Part shown: piece after piece, positions 49,987 through 59,625 of the stretch
Layout of the letters: each line of letters begins with the position of its first letter
Position numbering within the stretch: the first letter of the stretch is position 1
The notes under the pieces: generated by a model
Seen by the model: the letters and a program-made list of their open reading frames with translations, nothing else
What the model was told of the DNA's origin: nothing
The model's database searches: none
Origin: Vreelandella rituensis
GTDB taxonomy: Bacteria > Pseudomonadota > Gammaproteobacteria > Pseudomonadales > Halomonadaceae
NCBI RefSeq assembly: GCF_003336665.1
Contig: NZ_QPIJ01000012.1
Span: 23,995-87,994 of the forward strand
Reading direction: 5' to 3'
DNA length: 64,000 nucleotides
Made by a program: the position numbers and the translations under genes

Positions 49987-50499
49987 ATGGCCAAATTACC
50001 CATTCTTGAATTCCCCGATGAGCGCCTGCGCACCAAGGCGATTGCCGTGGAAACCGTGGACGACGACGTACGCCGGCTGGTCGACGATATGCTGGAAACG
50101 ATGTACGACGCCAACGGCATCGGCCTTGCCGCCACCCAGGTTGACATCCATCGCCGCGTGATCGTGATGGACGTCAGCGACGACCGCTCCAGCCCGCGGG
50201 TCTTCATCAATCCGGTTTACACCCCCCTGGGTGAAGAACGCGAGCCGCTGCAGGAAGGCTGCCTGTCGATTCCCGAATACTACGCCGACGTTTCCCGCGC
50301 ATTGAAAGTGCATGTCACCGCCCTGGATCGTCACGGTGAACCGTTTGAACTCGAAGCCGACGGTCTGCTGGCCCACTGCATTCAACATGAGCATGACCAC
50401 CTCGAAGGTGTGCTGTTCGTCGACTATCTATCGCCGCTCAAGCGCGACCGGATCATGAAGAAAATGCAGAAACGCCACAAGCAACTGCAGGACGCCTGA
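49987..50499 (+). CDS. def: Peptide deformylase
   Basis: The 170-residue metalloenzyme removes formyl groups from new proteins. The three family motifs [13 protein letters not shown] and QHEHDH are intact, giving the metal ligands Cys and two His. Homology starts with [10 protein letters not shown], so I chose the ATG at 49987. The upstream ribosome-binding site is weak. Confidence 0.97.
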   Translation: MAKLPILEFPDERLRTKAIAVETVDDDVRRLVDDMLETMYDANGIGLAATQVDIHRRVIVMDVSDDRSSPRVFINPVYTPLGEEREPLQEGCLSIPEYYADVSRALKVHVTALDRHGEPFELEADGLLAHCIQHEHDHLEGVLFVDYLSPLKRDRIMKKMQKRHKQLQDA

Positions 50500-50552
50500 C
50501 CCCCTTCGCTTAACCGTCAGGCTGTCCAATCCAACCAGCGCGACTCGTGTCG

Positions 50553-50595
50553 GGCCGAGAAAACTGCTTTCAAGCTTGTTTTCTCGGCCTTTGTC
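50553..50595 (+). terminator. Terminator between def and fmt
   Basis: A 12-bp perfect stem (GGCCGAGAAAAC / GTTTTCTCGGCC) with a 13-base loop is followed by TTTGTCG. A TATAAT at 50610-50615 just beyond may be the -10 element of a separate fmt promoter. I see no good -35. Confidence 0.7.
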
Positions 50596-50645
50596 GTTAA
50601 GTTAGGCTTTATAATCACGCTCACACTCCTCAGGTGCTTGTTTTC

Positions 50646-51629
50646 ATGTCTCGACCGTTGCGCATTGTCTTTGCCGGCACCCCGGATTTCGCCGCCGCCA
50701 GTCTTGCTGCCTTGCTGGAAAGCCGCCATCAGGTCATCGCGGTGTACACTCAGCCCGATCGACCCGCCGGGCGTGGGCGTAAGCTGACGCCCAGCCCGGT
50801 CAAGCAATTGGCCCTTGAGCATGAATTACCGGTGTACCAGCCCGCCTCGCTCAAGGCCGCCGAGGCCCAGTCACAACTCGCCGACCTGCAACCCGACATC
50901 ATGGTCGTGGTGGCCTATGGGCTGCTGCTGCCCAAGGCGGTGCTGGAAATTCCCCGGCTGGGGTGCCTCAATGTGCATGCGTCGCTTCTACCCCGCTGGC
51001 GTGGGGCCGCGCCCATTCAGCGGGCCATTGAAGCCGGCGACCCGGAGTCAGGTGTCGCCATCATGCAGATGGATGAAGGCCTGGATACCGGCGCGGTGCT
51101 GCTCGAAGCGCGTACCCCGATCACCGCGACCACCACCGGTGGCGAACTCCACGACTCCCTGGCCACCCTGGGAGCCACCGCGCTGATAGATGCCCTGGAA
51201 GGCGTCGCTGAAGGCAAGATGACCCCCAGTCCCCAGTCTGAGGATGGCGTGACCTACGCGGCCAAGCTTTCCAAGGCCGAAGCCGAGCTGGACTTCACCC
51301 AAGGCGCCGCCACCCTGGCCGCCAAGGTGCGTGCCTTCAACCCCTGGCCGGTGGCCTGGTGCGCCTTGGGTGATGAACGCTTGCGCCTGTTGATGGCGCA
51401 AGCGGGGGAGCCTGCCCAGGAAGCCACTCCACCAGGAACGCTGCTGACACCCGGCGACGATTGCCTGCGGGTTGCCTGCGGACCGCAGGGCGAGGAAACC
51501 CTCGAAATCAGCCGCGCCCAACTGTCCGGTGGCAAAGCCATGGCCGTTCGCGACTTACTCAACGCCCGGCATCCACGTCTGGTACCAGGCTCACGCCTAG
51601 GCGCTAGCGACCAAGGAGTTACCCCATGA
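50646..51629 (+). CDS. fmt: Methionyl-tRNA formyltransferase
   Basis: The 327-residue enzyme formylates initiator methionyl-tRNA. The N-terminal FAGTPDFAAAS and the folate-site motif HASLLPRWRGAAPIQRAI are conserved, with a C-terminal OB-type domain. The gene overlaps rsmB by four bases (ATGA). It works with def on the same newly made proteins. Confidence 0.97.
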   Translation: MSRPLRIVFAGTPDFAAASLAALLESRHQVIAVYTQPDRPAGRGRKLTPSPVKQLALEHELPVYQPASLKAAEAQSQLADLQPDIMVVVAYGLLLPKAVLEIPRLGCLNVHASLLPRWRGAAPIQRAIEAGDPESGVAIMQMDEGLDTGAVLLEARTPITATTTGGELHDSLATLGATALIDALEGVAEGKMTPSPQSEDGVTYAAKLSKAEAELDFTQGAATLAAKVRAFNPWPVAWCALGDERLRLLMAQAGEPAQEATPPGTLLTPGDDCLRVACGPQGEETLEISRAQLSGGKAMAVRDLLNARHPRLVPGSRLGASDQGVTP

Positions 51630-52984
51630 GCCGTAACAGCTCGCATAATAGCTCACGTCATAACGCTCCTGCGGCGGGCAGCGGCCAGGAAGTCCGCGCC
51701 GCCGCCGCTCGCGCCCTGGTGCCGGTGATCACCGATCAAGGCTCGCTTGCCGCCTTGGATGAATTCAGCGTGGTCGCTCGCGACCGTAGCCTGCTCAAGG
51801 CCCTGTGTTTCGGTACCTGCCGCAGCCTGCCACGACTCGAAGCGCTTGCCTCCCTGCTTCTCAAGCAACCGCTCAAGCGCCGGGACAGTGATGTCCAGGC
51901 GCTGCTATTGCTGGGCATCTATCAGCTGTTGTATCTGCGCATTCCCGCTCACGCCGCCGTGGGAGAAACCGCCGGTGCCGCCCGCCTTTTAGGCAAGAGC
52001 TGGGCCACTCGGGTGCTCAACGGCTGCTTGCGCCGGCTGCAACGCGAGTCAGAAGCCCTGCAGGAAGAGGTCGACCAGGATCCCAACGTGGCGCTGGAAC
52101 ATCCTGCCTGGCTGCTCGATGCATTGCGTCATGCTTGGCCGCAACAATGGCGCGAAATAGCCCAGGCCAATAACCAGCCGGGACCGATGACCTTGCGCGT
52201 CAATCGCCGCCACCTGGATCGTGAAGCCTATATCGAGATGCTCACCGAAAACGGTTTCTCCGGCACGCTATGCCCTCATGCACCGGACGGCATCACCTTG
52301 CACACACCCTGCGACGTCAGCGCTCTGCCCGGCTTTGCCCAGGGGCATGTCAGCGTTCAGGATGAAGCGGCTCAGCTTAGCGCCAACCTGCTCGGCCCGG
52401 CCCTGGCGCCGCGCCCCGGCGCACGCGTGCTGGATGCCTGCTGTGCCCCCGGTGGCAAGACGGCGCACCTGCTGGAGCAATTCGACAGCGCCTTGACCGC
52501 TATCGACAGCGACAACACCCGCCTGGCCCGCGTGGAAGACACCCTGGAGCGGCTGGGGCTCAAGGCGCAGCTGATCCATGCCGATGCCACCCAGAACGAT
52601 TGGTGGGACGCCACGCCGTTTGACGCCATCCTGCTGGATGCGCCCTGCTCGGGTACCGGGGTGATTCGTCGCCATCCGGATATCAAGCGCTTGCGGCGCA
52701 AGGAAGACATCCGTTCTCTGGCCAAGCTACAGGCCGAGCTTCTGGATAGCCTCTGGCCGATGCTCCGCCCAGGTGGCACACTGCTGTATGCCACTTGTTC
52801 GGTATTGCCGCAGGAGAACTGCGATCAGATCAATGCTTTTCTTGAGCGCACCCCTGATGCGGCGGTCACCACACCCGAGGATGTCGCCTGGGGCCAGGCA
52901 AGCGGCAGCGGTCGCCAATTGTTTCCCGTAGAGGGCAGCCACGATGGCTTCTTCTATGCCAGACTAGAAAAGCGCCCTGCGTGA
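51626..52984 (+). CDS. rsmB: 16S rRNA (cytosine-967-C5)-methyltransferase
   Basis: The 452-residue enzyme has an N-terminal NusB-like domain and a SAM-dependent C5-methyltransferase domain. SAM-binding DACCAPGGKTAHLLE and the two catalytic cysteines in DAPCSGTG and YATCSVLP are present. Length is slightly above E. coli RsmB (429), due to a short Ser/Asn-rich leader. It is translationally coupled to fmt. Confidence 0.97.
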   Translation: MSRNSSHNSSRHNAPAAGSGQEVRAAAARALVPVITDQGSLAALDEFSVVARDRSLLKALCFGTCRSLPRLEALASLLLKQPLKRRDSDVQALLLLGIYQLLYLRIPAHAAVGETAGAARLLGKSWATRVLNGCLRRLQRESEALQEEVDQDPNVALEHPAWLLDALRHAWPQQWREIAQANNQPGPMTLRVNRRHLDREAYIEMLTENGFSGTLCPHAPDGITLHTPCDVSALPGFAQGHVSVQDEAAQLSANLLGPALAPRPGARVLDACCAPGGKTAHLLEQFDSALTAIDSDNTRLARVEDTLERLGLKAQLIHADATQNDWWDATPFDAILLDAPCSGTGVIRRHPDIKRLRRKEDIRSLAKLQAELLDSLWPMLRPGGTLLYATCSVLPQENCDQINAFLERTPDAAVTTPEDVAWGQASGSGRQLFPVEGSHDGFFYARLEKRPA

Positions 52985-53093
52985 TAAACGACTTGAACGC
53001 CCAAGAATGAGCTTTATGACAGCACCACTTCGAGGGTAGGTTCAAGCGTTTGTCTCACTAGCGCTTATTTCACTAGCAAAACAGGGAGAGCTC

Positions 53094-53300
53094 ATGAGTC
53101 ATCATACCTACAAGCATGTAGAGCTTACCGGCACCTCGGAAGTCAGCTCGGATGAGGCGGTAAAAAATGCCTTGGCCAAGGCCTCGCAATCACTCAAGCA
53201 CATGCGCTGGTTTGAAGTGACCGACACCCGAGGCCATATCGAAGACGGTCAGGTGGCCCACTGGCAAGTCACCCTCAAGGTCGGTTTTACGCTGGAATAA
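53094..53300 (+). CDS. Dodecin-family flavin-binding protein
   Basis: The 68-residue protein fits the dodecin fold: a beta strand, one helix and two more strands, with [10 protein letters not shown] at the start, [17 protein letters not shown] in the middle and [13 protein letters not shown] at the end. Dodecins form hollow 12-mers that store or buffer flavin, and a Trp (HMRWFEV) typically stacks on it. CAGGGAGAG precedes the ATG. It stands alone between rsmB and trkA. Confidence 0.9.
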   Translation: MSHHTYKHVELTGTSEVSSDEAVKNALAKASQSLKHMRWFEVTDTRGHIEDGQVAHWQVTLKVGFTLE

Positions 53301-53402
53301 GCGTCACCTACCTGCTTTTCATCGGCGGCTGGTTTACACTGGCCGCCGATTTATTGCGCCGCACAATTCGCGTCGGTGCTTAGCGACGGATAGGGTGACA
53401 CG

Positions 53403-54776
53403 ATGAAAATCATCATTCTCGGCGCCGGCCAAGTCGGCGGTACCTTGGCGGAGCACCTGGCCCGCGAAGAAAATGACATTACCGTGGTGGATACCGACGG
53501 TGCCCGACTGCGCGAGCTGCACACCAAGCTGGATATCCGCACGGTCACCGGGGCCGGTTCCTACCCCATGGTATTGCGTCAGGCCGGCTGCGCCGATGCC
53601 GACATGCTGATCGCCGTCACCAACTCCGACGAAGTCAACATGATCGCCTGCCAGGTGGCCCACACCCTGTTTCGCACCCCCACCAAGATCGCCCGGGTAC
53701 GCGCCACCGCCTACCTCACCCGCAAGGGTCTATTCGCGCATGAAGCGGTGCCGATCGACGTTTTGATCAGCCCGGAGCAAGTGGTCACCGACCATGTACG
53801 CCGCCTGATCGAGCACCCCGGTGCTCTCCAGGTGCTGGAGTTTGCCGGAGGGCTGGTCCAGCTGGTCGCGGTCAAGGCGTTTTACGGCGGGCCGCTGGTA
53901 GGACAGGACCTAGCTTTTCTGCGCCGTCACATGCCCAACGTGGACACCCGGGTGGCCGCCATCTATCGGCGTAACCGGCCGATCATTCCACGCGGAAACA
54001 CCGTGATCGAGTCTGATGACGAAGTATTCTTTCTCGCCGCCCGGCGCGATATTCGCGCGGTAATGAGCGAGCTGCGCCGCGTCGAGCGTGACTTTCGCCG
54101 CGTGGTGATCGCTGGCGGTGGCAATATCGGCGAGCGCCTGGCCGAACACCTCGAACACAGCCACCAGGTCAAGATCATCGAACACAGCCTGGAGCGCTGC
54201 ACGCAGCTTTCCGAACGCCTTGACCGCACCGTGGTGCTCCACGGCAGCGCCACCAGCAAGCGCCTGCTCGAAGAAGAGAATATCGAAGACTGTGACATCT
54301 TCTGCGCCCTGACCAACGACGACGAAGTCAACATCATGTCGTCGCTGCTGGCCAAGCGCCTGGGGGCCAAGAAAGTCCTTACCCTGATCAATAACGCCGC
54401 CTACGTGGACCTGGTTCAGGGTGGCGAAATCGATATCGCCATCTCACCACAACAGGCCACCATCGGCAGCTTGCTCACCCACGTGCGCCGCGGTGATATC
54501 GTCAACGTTCACTCCCTGCGCCGGGGCGCGGCGGAAGCCATCGAAGCCATTGCCCACGGCGACAAGCAGTCCTCAAAAGTGGTCGGCCGGGCCATCGGCG
54601 AGATCGACCTGCCGGAAAGCACTACCATCGGCGCCATCGTGCGTGGCAAGGAAGTGCTGATCGCCCATGACGACGTGGTCGTGGAATCCGGCGACCATGT
54701 CATCCTGTTCGTCATCGATAAACGCCGAATTCGTGACGTGGAGCGGCTTTTCCAAGTCGGATTGAGCTTCTTCTGA
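53403..54776 (+). CDS. trkA: Trk potassium uptake regulatory subunit TrkA
   Basis: The 457-residue peripheral protein has two RCK units, each with a nucleotide-binding motif: [13 protein letters not shown] at the start and [13 protein letters not shown] near residue 235. TrkA gates TrkH in response to NAD(H)/ATP. Length equals E. coli TrkA (458). It lies 43 bases before trkH. Potassium uptake is important for salt-tolerant bacteria. Confidence 0.97.
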   Translation: MKIIILGAGQVGGTLAEHLAREENDITVVDTDGARLRELHTKLDIRTVTGAGSYPMVLRQAGCADADMLIAVTNSDEVNMIACQVAHTLFRTPTKIARVRATAYLTRKGLFAHEAVPIDVLISPEQVVTDHVRRLIEHPGALQVLEFAGGLVQLVAVKAFYGGPLVGQDLAFLRRHMPNVDTRVAAIYRRNRPIIPRGNTVIESDDEVFFLAARRDIRAVMSELRRVERDFRRVVIAGGGNIGERLAEHLEHSHQVKIIEHSLERCTQLSERLDRTVVLHGSATSKRLLEEENIEDCDIFCALTNDDEVNIMSSLLAKRLGAKKVLTLINNAAYVDLVQGGEIDIAISPQQATIGSLLTHVRRGDIVNVHSLRRGAAEAIEAIAHGDKQSSKVVGRAIGEIDLPESTTIGAIVRGKEVLIAHDDVVVESGDHVILFVIDKRRIRDVERLFQVGLSFF

Positions 54777-54819
54777 TGAGTAACGTTGCTTCGAGACAGC
54801 CGACCGGAAGGCCTACGCC

Positions 54820-56268
54820 ATGAGCCTAAGAGTCATTCTGCGCATTCTTGGGTTGCTGCTGATGCTGTTCAGCCTGACCTTGCTGCCCCCGATTCTGATT
54901 TCATTATGGTTTCGTGACGGCGTCTGGGATGCCTTCGCAATCGGTGTGGTGATCACCGTGACCACCGGGCTGGTACTATTTCTGCCCAACCGCAACGAGC
55001 ACAAGGAACTACGCATCCGTGATGGTTTCTTGATTGCATCCATGTTCTGGACGGTACTGGCCCTGTTCGGCTCCTTGCCACTGATGCTGTTCGGCGAAGG
55101 TTCGCTGACGATCACCGATGCAGTCTTCGAATCCTTCTCCGGCCTGACCACCACCGGCGCCACGGTGATTACCGGTATCGATTTTCTACCCGAATCGATT
55201 CTCTATTACCGCCAGCAGCTACAGTGGCTGGGCGGAATGGGGATCGTAGTGCTGGCGGTGGCGATTCTGCCTACCCTGGGGGTCGGCGGCATGGCCCTGT
55301 ACCGCACGGAAATCCCCGGCCCGCTGAAAGATTCCAAGCTCACCCCGCGCATCACCGAAACCGCCAAGGCGCTCTGGTATATCTACGCCACCCTGACCAT
55401 CACTTGCATGCTGGCCTACATGGCCGCCGGCATGAGCTGGTTCGATGCTCTGGGCCACAGCTTTTCCACCGTGGCGATCGGGGGGTTTTCTACTTACGAT
55501 GCGAGTATCGGTTACTTCGATAGCGCCACTATCGAGCTGATCTGCGTGGGGTTCATGCTGATTTCCGCCTTCAGCTTCAGTCTGCACTTCATCGCCTGGC
55601 GCGAAAAACGCCTGACGCATTATTTCCAGGACCCCGAAGCGCGTTTTCTGATGTTGTTTCTGCTCGGGCTGACCGTCATCACGGTCGTTTCGCTATGGCT
55701 GACCAACACCTACGATACCGTGCGCGGCCTGCGCCACGGGTTATTCCAGGTAGTCTCCGTGGCGACCACCGCGGGCTTCGGAGTAGCCGACTTTTCCGCC
55801 TGGCCGGGGGCTTTACCCTTTCTGCTGTTCATGGCGGCGTTCGTCGGCGGCTGTTCCGGCTCCACCGGCGGCGGCATGAAAGTCATCCGCATTCTGCTGA
55901 TCGTCAAGCAGGGCATGCGCGAAGTGATGCGTCTGATCCACCCCAACGCCGTGATTGCGGTAAAAATAGGCAAGGTCAGCGTACCCGATGGTATCGCCCA
56001 GGCTGTTTGGGGCTTTTTCTCGGTGTATGTATTGCTGTTTTTCTTGATGCTGGTTGGGGTGATGGCGACCGGTGTGGACCAGGTGACCGCCTGGTCGACC
56101 GTGGGGTCCGCCCTCAACAACCTCGGCCCCGCCCTGGGCGATGCCTCCAGTCATTACGGCAATCTGCCGGCACTGGCCAAATGGATTCTGGTCGTTGCCA
56201 TGCTGCTGGGTCGCCTGGAAATTTTTACCGTATTGGTGCTGTTTACTCCCGCCTTCTGGCGGCGCTGA
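54820..56268 (+). CDS. trkH: Trk potassium uptake channel TrkH
   Basis: The 482-residue membrane protein has the four pore loops of the SKT family with selectivity-filter glycines: TTTGATV, VAIGGFSTY, TTAGFGVA and GCSGSTGGG. It takes up potassium together with TrkA. The ATG at 54820 is preceded by GGAAGGCCTACGCC. A TraB-family gene follows after 39 bases. Confidence 0.97.
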   Translation: MSLRVILRILGLLLMLFSLTLLPPILISLWFRDGVWDAFAIGVVITVTTGLVLFLPNRNEHKELRIRDGFLIASMFWTVLALFGSLPLMLFGEGSLTITDAVFESFSGLTTTGATVITGIDFLPESILYYRQQLQWLGGMGIVVLAVAILPTLGVGGMALYRTEIPGPLKDSKLTPRITETAKALWYIYATLTITCMLAYMAAGMSWFDALGHSFSTVAIGGFSTYDASIGYFDSATIELICVGFMLISAFSFSLHFIAWREKRLTHYFQDPEARFLMLFLLGLTVITVVSLWLTNTYDTVRGLRHGLFQVVSVATTAGFGVADFSAWPGALPFLLFMAAFVGGCSGSTGGGMKVIRILLIVKQGMREVMRLIHPNAVIAVKIGKVSVPDGIAQAVWGFFSVYVLLFFLMLVGVMATGVDQVTAWSTVGSALNNLGPALGDASSHYGNLPALAKWILVVAMLLGRLEIFTVLVLFTPAFWRR

Positions 56269-56307
56269 ACGGGCCGGTATTCCCCGTATTGAATTGAGAG
56301 CTTGTTA

Positions 56308-57558
56308 ATGACTGACGAATCCCAAACGCCGGCTTTCGATGCCCAGGACGCCACCACCCAGGCGCCGACTATCAGCGGTCCCCTTCAGGTGGTCACGGTA
56401 GGCAACACCCGCTACACCCTGTTGGGTACGGCCCACGTCTCGGCCCAGAGCGCCGACGACGTTCGCGGTTTGATTCAAGGCGGCGCCTTCGATGCCGTGG
56501 CCATCGAGCTGTGCGATGCCCGGCATCATAGCCTGGAAAATCCCGACGCCCTGGGTGAGCAGGACCTGTTTCAGATCTTTCGTGAAGGCAAGGCCGGTAT
56601 GGTCGCGGCCAGCCTGGCGCTGGGCGCCTTTCAGCAGCGCATCGCCGACCAGTCCGGCATTCAACCCGGCGCGGAAATGCGGGCGGCGGTGGAAGAGGCT
56701 CGCCGCCATGAACTGCCGCTGCTGCTGATCGACCGGGACGTGGGCATTACGCTCAAGCGCATTTACAGCAACGTGCCTTGGTGGCAGCGTTTTTCACTGT
56801 TTTCCGGCTTGCTGGGCAGCGTGCTTTCGCGCCAGGAAATCTCCAGTGCCGACATCGAGAAGCTCAAGGAAGGCGACATGCTCGAAGCCACCTTCAACGA
56901 GTTTGCCGAACAGTCCGAAGCGCTCTATATTCCCTTGATCAGCGAGCGCGACCGTTACATGGCGCTGCGCCTGGCCGAGGAAGCACCGCCCGGGCGTTAT
57001 CGCAATGTTCTGGTGGTACTCGGTGCCGGTCACCTGAAAGGCACCCAGGAACACCTTTCCACGCCCTTGCCGGAGTCGCCCACTCAGGAACGTGAAGCGC
57101 TTGAAGCCACCCCGCCACCGTCAAAACTCTGGAAAGCCCTGCCCTGGCTGATCACCGCCCTGGTACTCACCGGCTTTCTCATCGGCTTTTCACGCGACAC
57201 CAACCTGGGCTGGCAACTGGTCATCGAATGGTTCCTGATCAATGGTGTGCTCTCGGCAGCAGCGACGTTAGTCGCCTTGGCGCATCCGTTCACGGTCATT
57301 GCGACCTTCTTTGCTGCGCCGCTAACCTCACTCAACCCCACCGTGGGTGCCGGGTTCGTCGCGGCCGGGGTCGAGCTCTACATGCGCAAGCCCAAGGTGC
57401 GCGATTTCTCGTCGCTGCGCCATGATGTCACCGCCCTCAAGGGGTGGTGGACCAACCGTGTCTCGCGCACTCTGCTGGTGTTCCTGCTGGCAACGCTGGG
57501 GTCTGCCGCCGGCACCTGGATCGCAGGCTTCCGCATTGCCGGCGCCCTGTTCGGGTAG
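56308..57558 (+). CDS. TraB/PrgY-family membrane protein
   Basis: The 416-residue protein has an N-terminal TraB domain (TLLGTAHVSAQSADDV, IELCDARHHSLENPD, and VLGAGHLKGTQEHL) and three or four membrane helices at the C-terminus. TraB/PrgY proteins were named for pheromone shutdown in enterococci. They resemble TIKI-type proteases, but the role in gammaproteobacteria is unclear to me. GAGAGC lies upstream of the ATG at 56308. It may be transcribed with trkH. Confidence 0.87.
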   Translation: MTDESQTPAFDAQDATTQAPTISGPLQVVTVGNTRYTLLGTAHVSAQSADDVRGLIQGGAFDAVAIELCDARHHSLENPDALGEQDLFQIFREGKAGMVAASLALGAFQQRIADQSGIQPGAEMRAAVEEARRHELPLLLIDRDVGITLKRIYSNVPWWQRFSLFSGLLGSVLSRQEISSADIEKLKEGDMLEATFNEFAEQSEALYIPLISERDRYMALRLAEEAPPGRYRNVLVVLGAGHLKGTQEHLSTPLPESPTQEREALEATPPPSKLWKALPWLITALVLTGFLIGFSRDTNLGWQLVIEWFLINGVLSAAATLVALAHPFTVIATFFAAPLTSLNPTVGAGFVAAGVELYMRKPKVRDFSSLRHDVTALKGWWTNRVSRTLLVFLLATLGSAAGTWIAGFRIAGALFG

Positions 57559-57572
57559 CGCTCCCTTGGGCG

Positions 57573-57612
57573 CTTGCCTGAAAAGCCTGAGCCTTGCCTG
57601 AAAAGACTAAGC
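57573..57612 (+). repeat. 20-bp tandem direct repeat between the TraB-family gene and tapT
   Basis: CTTGCCTGAAAAG begins both 20-base units (57573-57592 and 57593-57612), which differ at two positions. The second unit includes the tapT stop codon. It looks like a recent small duplication in the convergent gap. Confidence 0.8.
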
Positions 57613-58365
57613 CTGACGCTCAAGCAGGCGCCGCATCGCCGGGGAAAGCTCATGGAGCTTGTGATAGCCCCGGCTGGCCGCGTAGCTTGCATTGAACACC
57701 TCGAAATAATCATCCAGCACTTCCGCTGCGTTCACATCGCCACTTTGTCGCAAGAGTTCTATGGCCACTTCCGCCGTACACAGGTGCGCACTGGAAGCCG
57801 GCTTGCGTAGCCGATAGCGGGTTTCCCGCTGAGTACAAAGCGGTAATACCGGCAGGTTTTCCAGATAAGGGCTTTTGCGAAACATTCGCCTCGCCTGGCG
57901 CCAAGTGCCGTCCAGGATGACGAATACCGGAATTTTAGCCTGGACCTTGGCCTCCCGTACCGCCTCGATATTAACCACCCGATCGGCATAATCCGGCTGA
58001 TCGTCCGGGAAAATCACAAAAGGCGCATAACGCTTATCGGCCAGCAATGCCAGAAGCCCTTCATCCGGCGTGGTGCGATACCAAGTGAATACCTGGGTCT
58101 CGGGCAGCACATCACCAATCAAGCGTCCGGTATTGGTGGGTTTGTTATGTTCCAGGGAATGGGTCAGCAGCCATACCTGGGCAACGCTTTGCGCCTCCAC
58201 CCGATAAGGACACAGGCAGTTCAAGACCGGCAAGTTGCACCCTGTGCAACGCTTGACAAAGCTGCCCCGCGCCTTGAACTCGCGGCTTGGCGGTTTCGGA
58301 TACCCGGTGGCGGGGTCGCGTTCGCGTTCGCTTGACATTGCTGACGAGATTTCTGAATCCGGCAT
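57607..58365 (-). CDS. tapT: tRNA-uridine aminocarboxypropyltransferase (DTW domain)
   Basis: The 252-residue protein has a DTW domain with the signature ILDGTWRQARRM and an N-terminal cysteine cluster CTGCNLPVLNCLCP. TapT (YfiP) transfers the aminocarboxypropyl group of SAM to U47 of tRNA. The ATG at 58365 follows GGAG by seven bases. The frame is open further upstream to 58482, but that part is hydrophobic and unlike the family. It is divergent from the biotin operon. Confidence 0.88.
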   Translation of the reverse strand: MPDSEISSAMSSERERDPATGYPKPPSREFKARGSFVKRCTGCNLPVLNCLCPYRVEAQSVAQVWLLTHSLEHNKPTNTGRLIGDVLPETQVFTWYRTTPDEGLLALLADKRYAPFVIFPDDQPDYADRVVNIEAVREAKVQAKIPVFVILDGTWRQARRMFRKSPYLENLPVLPLCTQRETRYRLRKPASSAHLCTAEVAIELLRQSGDVNAAEVLDDYFEVFNASYAASRGYHKLHELSPAMRRLLERQA

Positions 58366-58465
58366 CCTGGCTCCAGCCATAAGGAAAGGCCGCCGAGTAT
58401 AAAGCAGACGCCCGAGCGTGACGAACAGACCATGACGGCCAGGTTTGAGAGAAATCAGCCACATC

Positions 58466-58497
58466 GCGTAAACCAAAAACAAAAATCAGGTTGACTA
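58466..58497 (+). promoter_or_regulatory. Putative BirA (biotin repressor) operator
   Basis: GTAAACC (58468-58474) and GGTTGAC (58489-58495) are imperfect inverted halves separated by 14 bases. They resemble the proteobacterial BirA box (TTGTAAACC and GGTTTACAA halves). The right half also provides a TTGACT -35-like hexamer. The site ends 57 bases before bioB, where a biotin operator is expected. Confidence 0.6.
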
Positions 58498-58554
58498 GAA
58501 AAGCCGTCAGGTTTTAAGGTGCCGTCAACTATCAAGAAATAAAAGGTTTACCAG

Positions 58555-59625
58555 ATGCCGGTCATTGCAACCCAACCCCGCCACGACTGGACGCTGGACG
58601 AGATCGATGCGCTCTTCGCCTTGCCGTTCAACGACCTGCTGTTCCAAGCTCAGCAGGTGCATCGTGCGCATTTCGATCCTAATGCGGTTCAGATCTCGAC
58701 GCTGCTCTCGATCAAGACCGGTGCTTGCCCGGAAGACTGCAAATACTGCCCCCAGTCCGGCCATTACAACACCCAGCTGGACAAGGAAAAGCTGCTGGAA
58801 ATCGAGAAAGTCGTGGAGCAGGCTCAGGCGGCGATCGATGCCGGAGCCAGCCGTTTCTGCATGGGCGCGGCCTGGAGAAGTCCGCGGGAAAAAGACCTGG
58901 ACGTGGTGCTGGAAATGGTCAGCCGGGTCAAGGCGCTGGGGCTTGAAACCTGCATGACGCTGGGCATGGTGGATACCGCCCAGGCCAAGCGCCTCTCCGA
59001 AGCGGGGCTGGATTACTACAACCATAACCTGGACACCTCCCCGGATTATTACGCTGAGATCATCACAACCCGCAGCTTTGCCGACCGCCTGGATACCTTG
59101 GCCAATGTGCGCGAAGCCGGCATGAAGGTCTGCTCCGGCGGCATTCTAGGCATGGGTGAAGCTCCCCGTGACCGTAGCGCCTTGCTGCAACAGCTGGCCA
59201 AACTGGAACCGCATCCAGAATCGGTGCCCATCAACATGCTGGTCAAGGTACCCGGTACACCGCTGGAAGACGTCGAGGATCTTGACCCCATCGAATTCAT
59301 CCGCGCCATTGCCGTGGCGCGCATTCTCATGCCGCAAAGCCACGTACGCCTTTCCGCCGGACGCGAGCAGATGAGCGAATCCACTCAGGCACTGGCGTTC
59401 ATGGCCGGTGCCAATTCGATTTTCTACGGCGACAAGCTGCTCACCACCGGCAATCCTCAGGTCGATCGCGACAAGGCATTGTTCGCCAAGCTTGGCCTAC
59501 ACCCGGAGCGTCGCGATACCTGCCAAAGTGACGACCTTCACCAGGCGCAGCTCGCCCAGACCATCGCCCAGCAGGAAACCCAGCAACGCGCGGCGGCCCT
59601 GGCGGTGGATGTCAGTGGCGCCTGA
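58555..59625 (+). CDS. bioB: Biotin synthase
   Basis: The 356-residue radical-SAM enzyme inserts sulfur into dethiobiotin. The [4Fe-4S] motif is CPEDCKYC near residue 60, followed by PQSGHY, and further blocks are AAWRSPR and YNHNLDTS. The C-terminal 30 residues are a variable Gln/Ala-rich tail. It opens the operon bioB-F-H-C-D-A. Confidence 0.98.
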   Translation: MPVIATQPRHDWTLDEIDALFALPFNDLLFQAQQVHRAHFDPNAVQISTLLSIKTGACPEDCKYCPQSGHYNTQLDKEKLLEIEKVVEQAQAAIDAGASRFCMGAAWRSPREKDLDVVLEMVSRVKALGLETCMTLGMVDTAQAKRLSEAGLDYYNHNLDTSPDYYAEIITTRSFADRLDTLANVREAGMKVCSGGILGMGEAPRDRSALLQQLAKLEPHPESVPINMLVKVPGTPLEDVEDLDPIEFIRAIAVARILMPQSHVRLSAGREQMSESTQALAFMAGANSIFYGDKLLTTGNPQVDRDKALFAKLGLHPERRDTCQSDDLHQAQLAQTIAQQETQQRAAALAVDVSGA

